Source of the DNA: a virus
Direction: 5' to 3' (one strand)
DNA: 49,210 nucleotides
Virus record (IMG/VR): IMGVR_UViG_3300025141_000157
Coordinates: 1 to 49,210 of that record
Position 1 is the stretch's first letter. Each line of letters starts with the position of its first letter. The translations under genes and the position numbers were made by a program. Below the pieces are notes generated by a model. It did no database searches, was not told where the DNA came from, and saw only the letters and a program-made list of their open reading frames with translations. Positions 38,739-47,587 of this stretch are shown here, piece after piece.

Positions 38739-39920
38739 ATGGGAAAATTAAAACCTATAGGTAGTGAAAAATTGACAGGAGATGCTAAAGTGAAAAGAAT
38801 CATGGAGATTGCTCGTTATGGTGAAGTCACTAAAAACGAAGACTACCACACACAAACCAATTCGTTTAATAAAAAAGGAGCCGATGGAAAAATTTATGCG
38901 ATAGTCCAAGAAAAGGATGGTTATTATGTAAAATCAGGTATTAATGAATCGGAATTAGACTATGTAAGTGGGTTCATGAATAAAAAGAAAGACAGACACA
39001 GAAGTTATTCCTCAGCACTTAAAAGAATGAACCTAATATTCAAACCATTAAATGAAACTCATAATGACGGTAAGGGTATTACTATGTATGAACAATTTGA
39101 AACAGTTGACCTAGAAATGGACGAACAAGAAAAATTTGTTTTAAATGTCCCAAATGAAGGTGGTGATGAAGAAATGGATATGGACATGGATATGGGGGAT
39201 GACATGGGCGACGAAGAAATGGACATGGATATGGAAGATGATATGGGAGATGAAGAAATGGATGTTGATGTGGATGTTGAAGATGAGATGGGTGGTGAAG
39301 AAGACATGGAAGGTTTTATGAAATCCATTCAAAAACTAACTGGTAAGTTAGGACAAAAACTTCGTGATGTAGAAGAAGAAATGGGGAGTTCAGATATTAA
39401 GTATGTGTTAAATTCAGTAATATCTGCTGTTGATTTAGAAAATTTAGATGATGAAGATAAAGAAGATGTTTTAGATAGATTTGAAGATGATGAAGTAGCG
39501 TATGGGGATGAAGAGGAAATGGATGTAGATATGGATATCGATATGGAAGGTTCTGAGGATGAAATGGATATGGGTGATGAAGATATTGACATGGAAATGG
39601 AAGATGAAGAGGAAATGGCTATGGAATCACTTAAAAAAAGAGTGGGTAATCTTTTAGAATCTTATATCACAAAAAAAGATAAAAAAAAAGAAACTAAAAA
39701 TATCGACCCTAAAGAATACCTACAATCTAGATTAAATACCATAATTAAAGAAAATAGATTAACTAAAAATGCTAAGACAGTAGAACAAGAATTAAGTATT
39801 AAAAAAGTATTAAAGGAAAATAAAAATGTTAATTTAGAGAAAAAGAACAAAGATGGGGATGTGATTTTAAAATCTTCAGAAAAAAAAATAGTTGTAAAAA
39901 AAGACGGGAGTATAAAGTAG
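38739..39920 (+). CDS. Acidic Met-Asp repeat protein, possible prohead core component
   Basis: The 393-residue product has a mixed N-terminal part with K-D-G-Y-Y-V-K-S-G-I-N-E. Two blocks of very acidic methionine-aspartate repeats (E-E-M-D-M-D-M-D-M-G-D-D) follow at about residues 145-195 and 255-300, around a helical segment (F-M-K-S-I-Q-K-L-T-G-K-L). The C-terminal 90 residues are lysine-rich and helical. The acid-then-basic layout resembles prohead core proteins and the partial gene at 48398. It is 27 bases after the small beta-rich gene and one base before the next, so it is in an operon. Scaffold-like function is inference. Confidence 0.75.
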   Translation: MGKLKPIGSEKLTGDAKVKRIMEIARYGEVTKNEDYHTQTNSFNKKGADGKIYAIVQEKDGYYVKSGINESELDYVSGFMNKKKDRHRSYSSALKRMNLIFKPLNETHNDGKGITMYEQFETVDLEMDEQEKFVLNVPNEGGDEEMDMDMDMGDDMGDEEMDMDMEDDMGDEEMDVDVDVEDEMGGEEDMEGFMKSIQKLTGKLGQKLRDVEEEMGSSDIKYVLNSVISAVDLENLDDEDKEDVLDRFEDDEVAYGDEEEMDVDMDIDMEGSEDEMDMGDEDIDMEMEDEEEMAMESLKKRVGNLLESYITKKDKKKETKNIDPKEYLQSRLNTIIKENRLTKNAKTVEQELSIKKVLKENKNVNLEKKNKDGDVILKSSEKKIVVKKDGSIK

Positions 39921-39921
39921 T

Positions 39922-40329
39922 ATGAAACTTTTATTCATAAATGAACTGGGACCAAACTATAAAAATGAGAACATTTATGAATTTATTTTTGGTAGTGAAA
40001 CAGAAGAATTATGGGGTGATGATTGGGATGCTAGACCGGCACATAGTAAACCAGGACCTCCAGAATTAGAATATATTGAAACAGTCGGAGTATTAAATAA
40101 CACTAAAGTAGCTTTAGATTTAGTACAAAACTCGGATTATTTTAGTATGGAACACGCTCTAGATAATGTAATAGCTTTAGGGTGGGAAACATATGAGGAA
40201 GACTATGAAAATGGTAATGAAGAAAGATTAGTTTTTCATTTTGGTGAAACTCTCCAAAAAGTAAAAGATAAATTATATTCACGAGATATAATATTAAAAT
40301 TTGATAAAAAATTCGAGCATGTTAAATAA
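39922..40329 (+). CDS. Unknown acidic protein with very short leader-like start
   Basis: The 135-residue product begins M-K-L-L-F-I-N-E-L, in which I-N-E followed by L resembles the cleavage-like ends of neighbouring leaders, although only seven or eight residues would be removed. The rest is acidic with W-G-D-D-W-D-A-R-P and W-E-T-Y-E-E-D-Y. I do not recognise it. It starts one base after the acidic repeat gene and overlaps the next by 11 bases. Confidence 0.65.
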   Translation: MKLLFINELGPNYKNENIYEFIFGSETEELWGDDWDARPAHSKPGPPELEYIETVGVLNNTKVALDLVQNSDYFSMEHALDNVIALGWETYEEDYENGNEERLVFHFGETLQKVKDKLYSRDIILKFDKKFEHVK

Positions 40330-41326
40330 TAGAAAAGAATTGGTTAAAAGATTTTTAAAGGAAGGGTTCACACATAGGACCCTATCTTCATTTTCAGACA
40401 CTCAGTTAAAAGCATTAAGTAAAAAATTATTCACAGAAGAAGTTACAGATAAGGATATAACAGCTAAAGAGAAAGAATTAGCTGATTTATATATGGCTAA
40501 AGCTGCTGAATTAGAAGAGGTTGAGGCGGAAGAAGAAAAAAATATAGAAACCGACCCGATGGGGAATCCAGAAGTTAGTATAGATGATGAACCATTACTA
40601 GTTGAACTGCCACAAGAAGTGGAAGAAAAATTTGCTTCCAAAGCTCAACAAAAATACTTATACTCGGTTAACCCCGCAGCAGCAGAAAAATTAGCATCTA
40701 AGATGAGTAAATCCGATTACGAAAAACTTCCAGAATATGTTAACGAACAAGAAGCCTTGGAAAATTGGATAATGTCATTAGTAGAATCTAAAGAATTACC
40801 TACCATCTCTAAAGGAAATTTTATAAAAACTATAAAAGAAAATTTAGGTATCGATAATGATGATGCACCCTATACAATTGGTACCGAGGCTCAACAAGAC
40901 TCATTCGCGAATGTTATAGAGATAGCAAGAGAAATGGCACCCCCTATGAGTGTAGAGGTTGACGGGTTTGATGATGATGGTTATATGAATGGATACTTAC
41001 AACATCCAGAAGATGAACAAATTATTGAGTTAAATATTTGTCCTTCTGGTGATATAAAATTAAATGGTAATCCGGTTGGGAGTATGGAATTAAGTGAAAC
41101 AGATAGAGATGTGGAGGGTGAATATATGGGTGCTCCGGTAGATACAGCACCAGCACCATTAAAAACACCTACTATCGCACCAACAAAACCAGGTGAGAAG
41201 AAAAGAAGAGGACCCTTTGAAAGACCAAAAACAAAACCAAAACCTAAAGCTAAAGGAAATGACTCGTCATTGCCAGAGTGGTTAAAATCAACGAATTTGG
41301 GTAAAGCATTAACACAACATGGCTAA
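40319..41326 (+). CDS. Putative packaged or core protein with leader
   Basis: I use the ATG at 40319 rather than the in-frame TTG at 40301. It gives a 335-residue product with start M-L-N-N-R-K-E-L-V-K-R-F-L-K-E followed by G, a leader ending at L-K-E. The body is acidic and helical at first (K-E-L-A-D-L-Y-M-A-K-A-A-E-L-E-E), then has Y-T-I-G-T-E-A-Q-Q and mixed strands. It ends in a proline/lysine-rich stretch (K-P-K-P-K-A-K-G) and S-L-P-E-W-L-K-S. No family is recognised. It overlaps the genes before and after, indicating a coupled operon leading to the terminase. Confidence 0.75.
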   Translation: MLNNRKELVKRFLKEGFTHRTLSSFSDTQLKALSKKLFTEEVTDKDITAKEKELADLYMAKAAELEEVEAEEEKNIETDPMGNPEVSIDDEPLLVELPQEVEEKFASKAQQKYLYSVNPAAAEKLASKMSKSDYEKLPEYVNEQEALENWIMSLVESKELPTISKGNFIKTIKENLGIDNDDAPYTIGTEAQQDSFANVIEIAREMAPPMSVEVDGFDDDGYMNGYLQHPEDEQIIELNICPSGDIKLNGNPVGSMELSETDRDVEGEYMGAPVDTAPAPLKTPTIAPTKPGEKKRRGPFERPKTKPKPKAKGNDSSLPEWLKSTNLGKALTQHG

Positions 41327-42638
41327 GAAAAAACTTAATGAAGCACCACCTATTGATTATGGTGATGGTAGAGAAAGAATGTCACCCGACATTGAGGGCA
41401 AGTTAAAGTCACAAGACCACCCACTTGGTGGTCATCAAGCATTTCCAGACATTGATAAGGACGGAATCCCAGATAACTTCGAAGAACTAATAGCATCCCA
41501 AAGATTTCAAGATGTGGTACAAAAAGTAAAAGACGCAACAGGTGTGGAAAACATAGACCCACAAACCTTTATGTCATTACAACCCATGTTAATGCAAGCA
41601 GCAAGAAGAATCATGGAGATAGAATCGCAAAACAGAGAAACCTTAGAAAATTTAGCTGTAGAGTTAGTGGTTGATGAAATGGGTATACCAGAAGGAGATT
41701 TACAATTTGACGCAAAGCTAGAAAAACCTGATACTTCTGGAATGCAAATGAAACCTCAAAAAAAGAAGAAAAAAGAACCAGAATTCCCGAACTTTGAAAT
41801 GGAAGATGAGGCAGCAAAAAGACTACAGAAATTAGATTTAGAAAAACAAAAAAGAAGATTTATAAATTCATTGATACAAGGGTCAGCAAAAAAAGCACAC
41901 TATATGTATCATTTAGTTAATGAAAGATTAAATGAGATTAATCCTGATTTAGTTGGTTTATACTCTATAGTAATGTCCGTAAATGACTTACTTTATTGGG
42001 TGATGCCAGATATGGAAGGTATGATAGGTGGGGGAGGAGCAGAATCTGCAATGGCTGGAAAAGAAGAACTAGACTTAGAAACAGACCCCCCAACGATTAA
42101 AGCAACAGGACTCATGTTTCCTATATTAGTACATGAACTATATAAAGGGGTTATGGAATACGTTTCTGCTCATGGATTACCTTCGGACCCAGAAATGGCA
42201 GATGAGGTAATAGGTATGGAAGATACATTACCTGCGGAAGTATGGGACTTAAGATTAGGACCGGTAATTTGGGAGAAGTTCTTAGAAGTATATCCTGATA
42301 ATTTTTTCGATATAGATGAACAAAAAAGAATTAAAAATTATTTTTATTACAAGTTTGTAAGTTTAGAGGCCGAACAATTTCTTACTCTAGCTAAAGAAAT
42401 TTTATCTGGAAGTCAGAAAGGAAAAGACCAAGTTAAAAAAATGATTGATGAAATAGTAAATCAATTAAAACAAGAAGATTACGAAGATGCTTCAGGAGAA
42501 ACACCAACCCAAATAGACGACACACCGCAAATCTCGGATGTTGAGGAATTAGATATGGATACCATTTTAGACAAAATAAATAAAAGTGGTATGGATTCTT
42601 TAACAAAAGCAGAGAAAGACTTTTTATATAACTTGTAA
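41319..42638 (+). CDS. Conserved-looking protein upstream of terminase
   Basis: The 439-residue product begins M-A-K-K-K-L-N-E-A, with L-N-E followed by A as a possible cleavage site. Near residues 42-54 is F-P-D-I-D-K-D-G-I-P-D-N-F, a calcium-binding-like D-x-D-x-D-G loop. The middle contains R-R-F-I-N-S-L-I-Q-G-S-A-K-K-A-H-Y-M-Y-H and long helices. The end is acidic with D-M-D-T-I-L-D-K-I-N-K-S-G. I know of no firm family but have the impression of similar proteins near terminase in other T4-like phages. Overlap of eight bases with the preceding gene shows coupling. Confidence 0.75.
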   Translation: MAKKKLNEAPPIDYGDGRERMSPDIEGKLKSQDHPLGGHQAFPDIDKDGIPDNFEELIASQRFQDVVQKVKDATGVENIDPQTFMSLQPMLMQAARRIMEIESQNRETLENLAVELVVDEMGIPEGDLQFDAKLEKPDTSGMQMKPQKKKKKEPEFPNFEMEDEAAKRLQKLDLEKQKRRFINSLIQGSAKKAHYMYHLVNERLNEINPDLVGLYSIVMSVNDLLYWVMPDMEGMIGGGGAESAMAGKEELDLETDPPTIKATGLMFPILVHELYKGVMEYVSAHGLPSDPEMADEVIGMEDTLPAEVWDLRLGPVIWEKFLEVYPDNFFDIDEQKRIKNYFYYKFVSLEAEQFLTLAKEILSGSQKGKDQVKKMIDEIVNQLKQEDYEDASGETPTQIDDTPQISDVEELDMDTILDKINKSGMDSLTKAEKDFLYNL

Positions 42639-42657
42639 AGAGTTAATATTTTTACGA

Positions 42658-42665
42658 TATTTATA
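42658..42665 (+). promoter_or_regulatory. TATTTATA box, four bases before the terminase ATG
   Basis: TATTTATA, GCAT, ATG at 42670. It has the exact register of three other TATTTATA genes and three host-type genes. Confidence 0.5.
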
Positions 42666-42669
42666 GCAT

Positions 42670-44415
42670 ATGAACAAACAAGAGTTGATACAAGAATATG
42701 CAAGGTGCCTTCAAGACACCAATTATGCTATTAAAACTTATTTAGAGACTTATGATAACACCCAATCTAAATACGTGCCTTTTGATTTATTTCCTGAACA
42801 GGAAATGATGTTAAAAAATTTCGACACCTACAACGATAATATAACTAAAAAATATAGACAAGCTGGGGTATCCACCGCTACAGCAGCATGGGTTTCTAAA
42901 AAATTACAATTTGCCTCCAAGAACAAACCAGAGAAAATTCTTATTATTGCAAATAAACTAGATACAGCTTCGGAATTTGCAAATAAAGTAAGAGGGTTTC
43001 TAAATCAATGGCCTAGTTGGATTAATGTTGGGTTTTCTAAAGAAAAAGATTCACAAAAACATTTTAAATTAAATAATGGTAGTGAGGTAAAAGCAGTAGC
43101 CACTTCCGTAGATGCTTTGAGGGGATTTACACCTACCACACTAATTTTTGATGAGGCCGCTTACATAGAAGCTGGAGACGATTTTTGGGCGGCTTGTATG
43201 GCATCTTTATCTACTGGGGGTAAAGTAATCGTGATATCAACACCTAATGGGTACGATAAAATTTATTATGAAATTTACGAACAATCTATAAAAGGTTTAA
43301 ATAGTTTCCATATTTCAGAACTTCATTGGGAAAATGACCCTAGATTTACAAAAGATTTATATTGGGTAAAAACAAAAGATATTGTACATTTTTTATTAAA
43401 CATAGAGGATTTTGATAGTAGTAAGTTTATACATGAAAAAGATTTAGCTAAATTTGATGATTTAATTAGAAATGGGTATAAACCTTGTTCTTCTTGGTTT
43501 GAGAGTATGGTTAAAAAACTTAAATATGATAGAAGAAAAGTTTCACAAGAATTAGAAAGTGCCTTTTTAGGTTCTGGTGATAATGTAATACCAGTAGAAA
43601 CAATAGAAAGAATAAAAAATGAAGATATTAGAGACCCGGAAGAAATGTTTGTTGGGAATCAATTATGGGTCTGGGAGAAACCAAAAGAAGGACATAGATA
43701 TATTTTAGGGTGTGATGTAAGTAGGGGGGACTCAGAAGATTTTACCTCCATCATAATAATAGACTTTGATGACAGATGTCAAGTATTAGAGTATTTGGGT
43801 AAAATACCACCAGATTTAGCGGCAGATATCATATACAAGTGGGGTAGTATGTATAACGCTTACGTTGTTACCGACATTACAGGTGGTATGGGTGTGGCCA
43901 CCTCGAGAAAATTACAAGAACTAGGATATAAAGACTTATACGTAGAAGGGATGAACACAGCGGATAAATGGAAATACAACCCAAATGAAGGAAGTAAAAC
44001 CCCAGGATTAGCATTTAACAATAAAAGAAGTCAAATTGTAGCAGCATTCGAAGAATCACTAAGACATAAATTTACTATACGGTCTAAAAGATTATTAAAC
44101 GAACTTCATACATTTGTTTATATAAATGGAAAACCAAATCACATGAAAGGTAAACATGATGATTTAATAATGGCTATTGCAATGGCATTGTATGTTGGTG
44201 AAAATTCTTTTTCCCAATTACAAAAAGCAGACAGTTTAACGAAAGCAATGTTGGAAAGTTGGACCACATCCACTAGTGTTGAAGGTGAGACAGGAGACCC
44301 CGAACATAGAAGACCCGCCTCTAATAGAGGTATTTTCGGCCAACCAGGAAATCAAAATAATGACTCAAAACAAATGTATAAAGATTATGGTTGGTTATTT
44401 GGTAAGGTCCGATAA
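42670..44415 (+). CDS. Large terminase subunit, T4 gp17-like
   Basis: The 581-residue product has an N-terminal packaging ATPase: K-Y-R-Q-A-G-V-S-T-A-T in the Walker A position (about residues 62-71), T-L-I-F-D-E-A-A-Y as Walker B with D161 and E162, and V-I-S-T-P-N-G as the coupling motif. The C-terminal RNase H-like nuclease shows L-G-C-D-V-S-R-G-D, V-V-T-D-I-T-G-G and H-D-D-L-I-M-A. It drives DNA into proheads at the portal and cuts concatemers. Length is close to T4 gp17. The portal gene follows at 44460. Confidence 0.95.
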   Translation: MNKQELIQEYARCLQDTNYAIKTYLETYDNTQSKYVPFDLFPEQEMMLKNFDTYNDNITKKYRQAGVSTATAAWVSKKLQFASKNKPEKILIIANKLDTASEFANKVRGFLNQWPSWINVGFSKEKDSQKHFKLNNGSEVKAVATSVDALRGFTPTTLIFDEAAYIEAGDDFWAACMASLSTGGKVIVISTPNGYDKIYYEIYEQSIKGLNSFHISELHWENDPRFTKDLYWVKTKDIVHFLLNIEDFDSSKFIHEKDLAKFDDLIRNGYKPCSSWFESMVKKLKYDRRKVSQELESAFLGSGDNVIPVETIERIKNEDIRDPEEMFVGNQLWVWEKPKEGHRYILGCDVSRGDSEDFTSIIIIDFDDRCQVLEYLGKIPPDLAADIIYKWGSMYNAYVVTDITGGMGVATSRKLQELGYKDLYVEGMNTADKWKYNPNEGSKTPGLAFNNKRSQIVAAFEESLRHKFTIRSKRLLNELHTFVYINGKPNHMKGKHDDLIMAIAMALYVGENSFSQLQKADSLTKAMLESWTTSTSVEGETGDPEHRRPASNRGIFGQPGNQNNDSKQMYKDYGWLFGKVR

Positions 44416-44427
44416 CAAATGATTTAC

Positions 44428-44435
44428 TATTTATA
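44428..44435 (+). promoter_or_regulatory. TATTTATA box upstream of portal
   Basis: The box lies 24 bases before the ATG at 44460, directly after the terminase stop. Confidence 0.45.
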
Positions 44436-44459
44436 AAATAATTAATATTATTAAACAAC

Positions 44460-46295
44460 ATGGCAGATAACCTAACAATATACCAGAGACTAAGTAAATT
44501 ATTTGGACCCGCAGGACCTACACAAGAGGAACCTACGTACCAAAAATTTAAAATGTTACCAAAAGACATTCTCAAAACAGACTCAAAAGGTGAGTATGAA
44601 AAAGAGAAATTACAAATGCAACAGTCATTGTACCTATCGAACCAATGGCAAAAAATAGATAACGAATTATATACTAAATCCGTATATTACGAACCAACAA
44701 GATTAGCCTCATATTATGATTATGAATCTATGGAGTTCACACCAGAAATCTCTGCTGCGTTAGATATATATTCGGAGGAAGCAACAACACCTTCAGAAAA
44801 AGGGTATATGTTAGCAATTTATTCGGAATCAACTAGAATTAAATCTATTTTAGGTGACTTATTTAATAATATATTAGATGTGAATACTAACCTACCTATG
44901 TGGATTAGAAATACATGTAAATACGGAGATAATTTCGTTTATCTAAAAATTGACCCGGAAAAAGGGATTATAGGGGTTAATCAATTACCTAATATTGAAC
45001 TAGAGAGAAATGAAGGGCATAGTGCGTTAAATCAAATAAGTAATGACGACCCCAACTCACATAAAGTAGAATTTAACTGGAGAGAGAAAGATATAAAATT
45101 TAATTCATGGGAAGTCGCACATTTTAGATTATTAGGTGACGACAGGAGATTACCATACGGAACTTCTATGTTAGAAAAATGTAGAAGAATATGGAAACAA
45201 TTATTATTAGCTGAAGACGCTATGTTAGTCTATAGAACATCTAGAGCACCCGAAAGGAGAGTGTTTAAAGTTTTTGTTGGGAATATGGATGATAAAGATG
45301 TTGAAGCTTATATCCAAAAAGTCGCAAATAAGTTTAAAAGAGACCCGATTGTAGACCCACAAAATGGTAACGTAGACTTAAGAATGAATCAGATGGCGGT
45401 AGACCAAGATTACTTTATACCTGTAAGAGACCAAGCGGCAGCAAGTCCGATAGACACATTACCTGGAGCTACAAACTTAAGTGAGATAGCCGATATTGAG
45501 TATATTCAGAAAAAACTTCTAGCTTCATTGAGGATACCTAAAGCGTTTTTAGGGTTTGAGGAGGTTGTCGGTGAAGGTAAAAATCTAGCTTTATTAGATA
45601 TTAGATTCGCTAGAACTATAAATAAGATTCAAAAAGCTATTATACAAGAATTAAATAAAATTGCTATTATTCACCTCTACGTCTTAGGGTTTGAGGATGA
45701 ACTAGAGAATTTTTCTTTAGGACTAACCAATCCATCAACTCAAGCAGAACTACTGAAGTTAGAACAATGGCAAACTAAGATAACATTATATAAAGATGCT
45801 GTAGGTGACCCAGGTAGTGGAATCGCACCAGTATCTGCAACGTGGGCTAAGAAATTTATCTTAGGGATGAGTGATGAGGAGATTAAGTTGGATTTACAAC
45901 AACAAAGATTTGAAAAGGCATTATCCGGAGAATTAGAAAAAACTGCAGAAACTATTAAGAAGACGGGGTTATTCAATAATGTAGATAAGTTATACGGTGA
46001 ACCACCAGCAGAAGAAGGAGCTGGGGACGCCGCTACGGATGAACCAGGATTAGACGCGGGAAGTGAAGATGTTGCAGATTTTGATATGGGTGGTCCAGAA
46101 ACAGAAGCACCTGGAGGTGGGGATGAAGTGACTGAACCTGTTCCAGCGGCAGAAGAGTTTAAGAAAGAAAAAGGATTACCTTTATTGATGGAAGAAAAAG
46201 GTTTGTCTTTAGAAGGTCTAGAAGAAGTAGTTAATAGAACAAAAAATAATATTAATACGATAAATGAAGAAGTAGACTCATTATTGGAGGATTAA
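44460..46295 (+). CDS. Portal protein, T4 gp20-like
   Basis: The 611-residue product has the T4-type portal pattern: Y-E-S-M-E-F-T-P-E-I-S-A-A-L-D-I-Y-S-E-E near residue 83, W-I-R-N-T-C-K-Y-G-D-N-F-V-Y later, then W-K-Q-L-L-L-A-E-D-A-M-L-V-Y-R and R-A-P-E-R-R-V-F-K-V. The core ends near residue 500. An acidic, glycine-rich extension follows (E-E-G-A-G-D-A-A-T-D-E-P), then a terminal helix, which suggests prohead core contact. It forms the dodecameric gate for DNA. Its position after terminase fits T4-like order. Confidence 0.95.
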   Translation: MADNLTIYQRLSKLFGPAGPTQEEPTYQKFKMLPKDILKTDSKGEYEKEKLQMQQSLYLSNQWQKIDNELYTKSVYYEPTRLASYYDYESMEFTPEISAALDIYSEEATTPSEKGYMLAIYSESTRIKSILGDLFNNILDVNTNLPMWIRNTCKYGDNFVYLKIDPEKGIIGVNQLPNIELERNEGHSALNQISNDDPNSHKVEFNWREKDIKFNSWEVAHFRLLGDDRRLPYGTSMLEKCRRIWKQLLLAEDAMLVYRTSRAPERRVFKVFVGNMDDKDVEAYIQKVANKFKRDPIVDPQNGNVDLRMNQMAVDQDYFIPVRDQAAASPIDTLPGATNLSEIADIEYIQKKLLASLRIPKAFLGFEEVVGEGKNLALLDIRFARTINKIQKAIIQELNKIAIIHLYVLGFEDELENFSLGLTNPSTQAELLKLEQWQTKITLYKDAVGDPGSGIAPVSATWAKKFILGMSDEEIKLDLQQQRFEKALSGELEKTAETIKKTGLFNNVDKLYGEPPAEEGAGDAATDEPGLDAGSEDVADFDMGGPETEAPGGGDEVTEPVPAAEEFKKEKGLPLLMEEKGLSLEGLEEVVNRTKNNINTINEEVDSLLED

Positions 46296-46298
46296 GTA

Positions 46299-46306
46299 TA
46301 TTTATT
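46299..46306 (+). promoter_or_regulatory. TATTTATT variant box
   Basis: TATTTATT, 13 bases before the ATG at 46320. It differs from TATTTATA at the last base. The same variant precedes the prohead protease and scaffold genes. Confidence 0.35.
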
Positions 46307-46319
46307 ATAAAAGACACTT

Positions 46320-47060
46320 ATGAAAAATTTCGGTTACTACAAAAACAATATAGATAGTATTTTAGAAAATTCTTTTACTAATAGCGATAAATTTAAAAGA
46401 AATTTATCGGTAGTTATGGGAGCTATGAAATACTCTAAAATATTAAGAGAATTCTTTACACTATATAACGAAATAGAAAATAAACATTTCGAGAATAAAG
46501 ACGACTCTAGAAACTACATAAATGAAGCTGTAGATTTTCTAAAATCCAATAAACATAAACTAAATAAAGTTACACCAATCTTAAATAAAATTATTTTAGA
46601 TAGAAAAGATTTATGCACAAAGGAAACCAATAAGGTTTATGAGAATATAGACAATATAGTATTTAATAATTCCATAACGAATCTAGAGACAATAAGTGAG
46701 TCAAAAAACTTTTTAACCGAAAATACACTACAAACCAAGAAGTCTACTACCAAAATCAAAAACCCAAAAATACTTTCCCATGTTTTATCTAAAAATTATG
46801 GTGAGGCATATAATGAGTCTTTAACTGAAAATGAACAAACCATCTTAAAGAATACCTTATTAATGAACGAGGATAGTTTAAGTTCGGAATTTAGTAATGT
46901 AAAAGAAATCACTCTAAATAAAATTAATGATATCTTAAAGGAATCTAAAGATGATAGTTTGTCAGCAAAATTAGTTGAGGTTAAGAATGAAATTAGAGGG
47001 TTGAATATAACCAAAAAATCATATATTAGGGTTAGGAGCCTTCTAGAGGACTTGAACTAA
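46320..47060 (+). CDS. Helical protein in the prohead core position
   Basis: The 246-residue product begins K-N-F-G-Y-Y-K-N-N-I-D-S-I-L-E followed by N, a leader-like start ending at I-L-E. Another possible site is F-L-T-E followed by N near residue 134. The protein is charged, helical and rich in asparagine and lysine. In T4 the small core proteins gp67 and gp68 lie between portal and protease, so position suggests a core role, but the size is much larger and no sequence link is visible. Confidence 0.7.
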   Translation: MKNFGYYKNNIDSILENSFTNSDKFKRNLSVVMGAMKYSKILREFFTLYNEIENKHFENKDDSRNYINEAVDFLKSNKHKLNKVTPILNKIILDRKDLCTKETNKVYENIDNIVFNNSITNLETISESKNFLTENTLQTKKSTTKIKNPKILSHVLSKNYGEAYNESLTENEQTILKNTLLMNEDSLSSEFSNVKEITLNKINDILKESKDDSLSAKLVEVKNEIRGLNITKKSYIRVRSLLEDLN

Positions 47061-47076
47061 ACATACCTATTTTTTA

Positions 47077-47084
47077 TATTTAAG
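47077..47084 (+). promoter_or_regulatory. Weak TATTTAAG variant box
   Basis: TATTTAAG, 18 bases before the ATG at 47103. It is a weaker match than the other boxes, listed because spacing and context agree. Confidence 0.25.
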
Positions 47085-47102
47085 TATAAAAAAAATATAA
47101 GT

Positions 47103-47540
47103 ATGATAAAACAAGGAAGGGAAATAAACACCAAAATTTCTGATGTATTTAAGACATCCTATGGTACGGTAGATGTATCATCTTTAAAATCAATTTACCT
47201 TAATCTATCTACTTGGGCAGAACCAAAAGAAGAGTTACTTAATTGGGAAAGACCAATTAAAAAAGTAAAAAATGATATAAAACATAGGGTATATAATAAG
47301 TTATCAGAAACCCCATTCAAAGACAAAACTATAGTAGATTTAGATTTAAGAGCTAGTGGCATAAAAAAAGGTAAAAGAAGTTTTCTTAGGTGTGAAATAA
47401 CTCTATTTCTAAAAGACCTTAAACATAAAGACATTAAAGTTCCTTGTATTTCCGAATCCGTAACCAACCTCACAAATGAGATTATAAATAAAACTCTACT
47501 TACCTCACCCACATTCCAGTTCCATAAATCCAAAAAGTAA
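47103..47540 (+). CDS. Unknown protein between portal and protease
   Basis: The 145-residue product is basic and of mixed alpha/beta type, with S-I-Y-L-N-L-S-T-W, T-I-V-D-L-D-L-R-A-S-G and R-S-F-L-R-C-E-I-T-L-F-L strands. There is no leader. I do not recognise the family. Placement within the head block suggests a role in capsid or neck assembly, without further support. Confidence 0.7.
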   Translation: MIKQGREINTKISDVFKTSYGTVDVSSLKSIYLNLSTWAEPKEELLNWERPIKKVKNDIKHRVYNKLSETPFKDKTIVDLDLRASGIKKGKRSFLRCEITLFLKDLKHKDIKVPCISESVTNLTNEIINKTLLTSPTFQFHKSKK

Positions 47541-47566
47541 TATAAGATTTTTTTGTCTAACACCAC

Positions 47567-47574
47567 TATTTATT
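47567..47574 (+). promoter_or_regulatory. TATTTATT variant box upstream of prohead protease
   Basis: The box lies 13 bases before the ATG at 47588, the same spacing as before the gene at 46320. Confidence 0.35.
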
Positions 47575-47587
47575 TAAAAAGAATATT

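Noticed and set aside
40301-40318. TTG start for the 335-residue leader protein
   Set aside because: The ATG at 40319 gives a leader like those of its neighbours.
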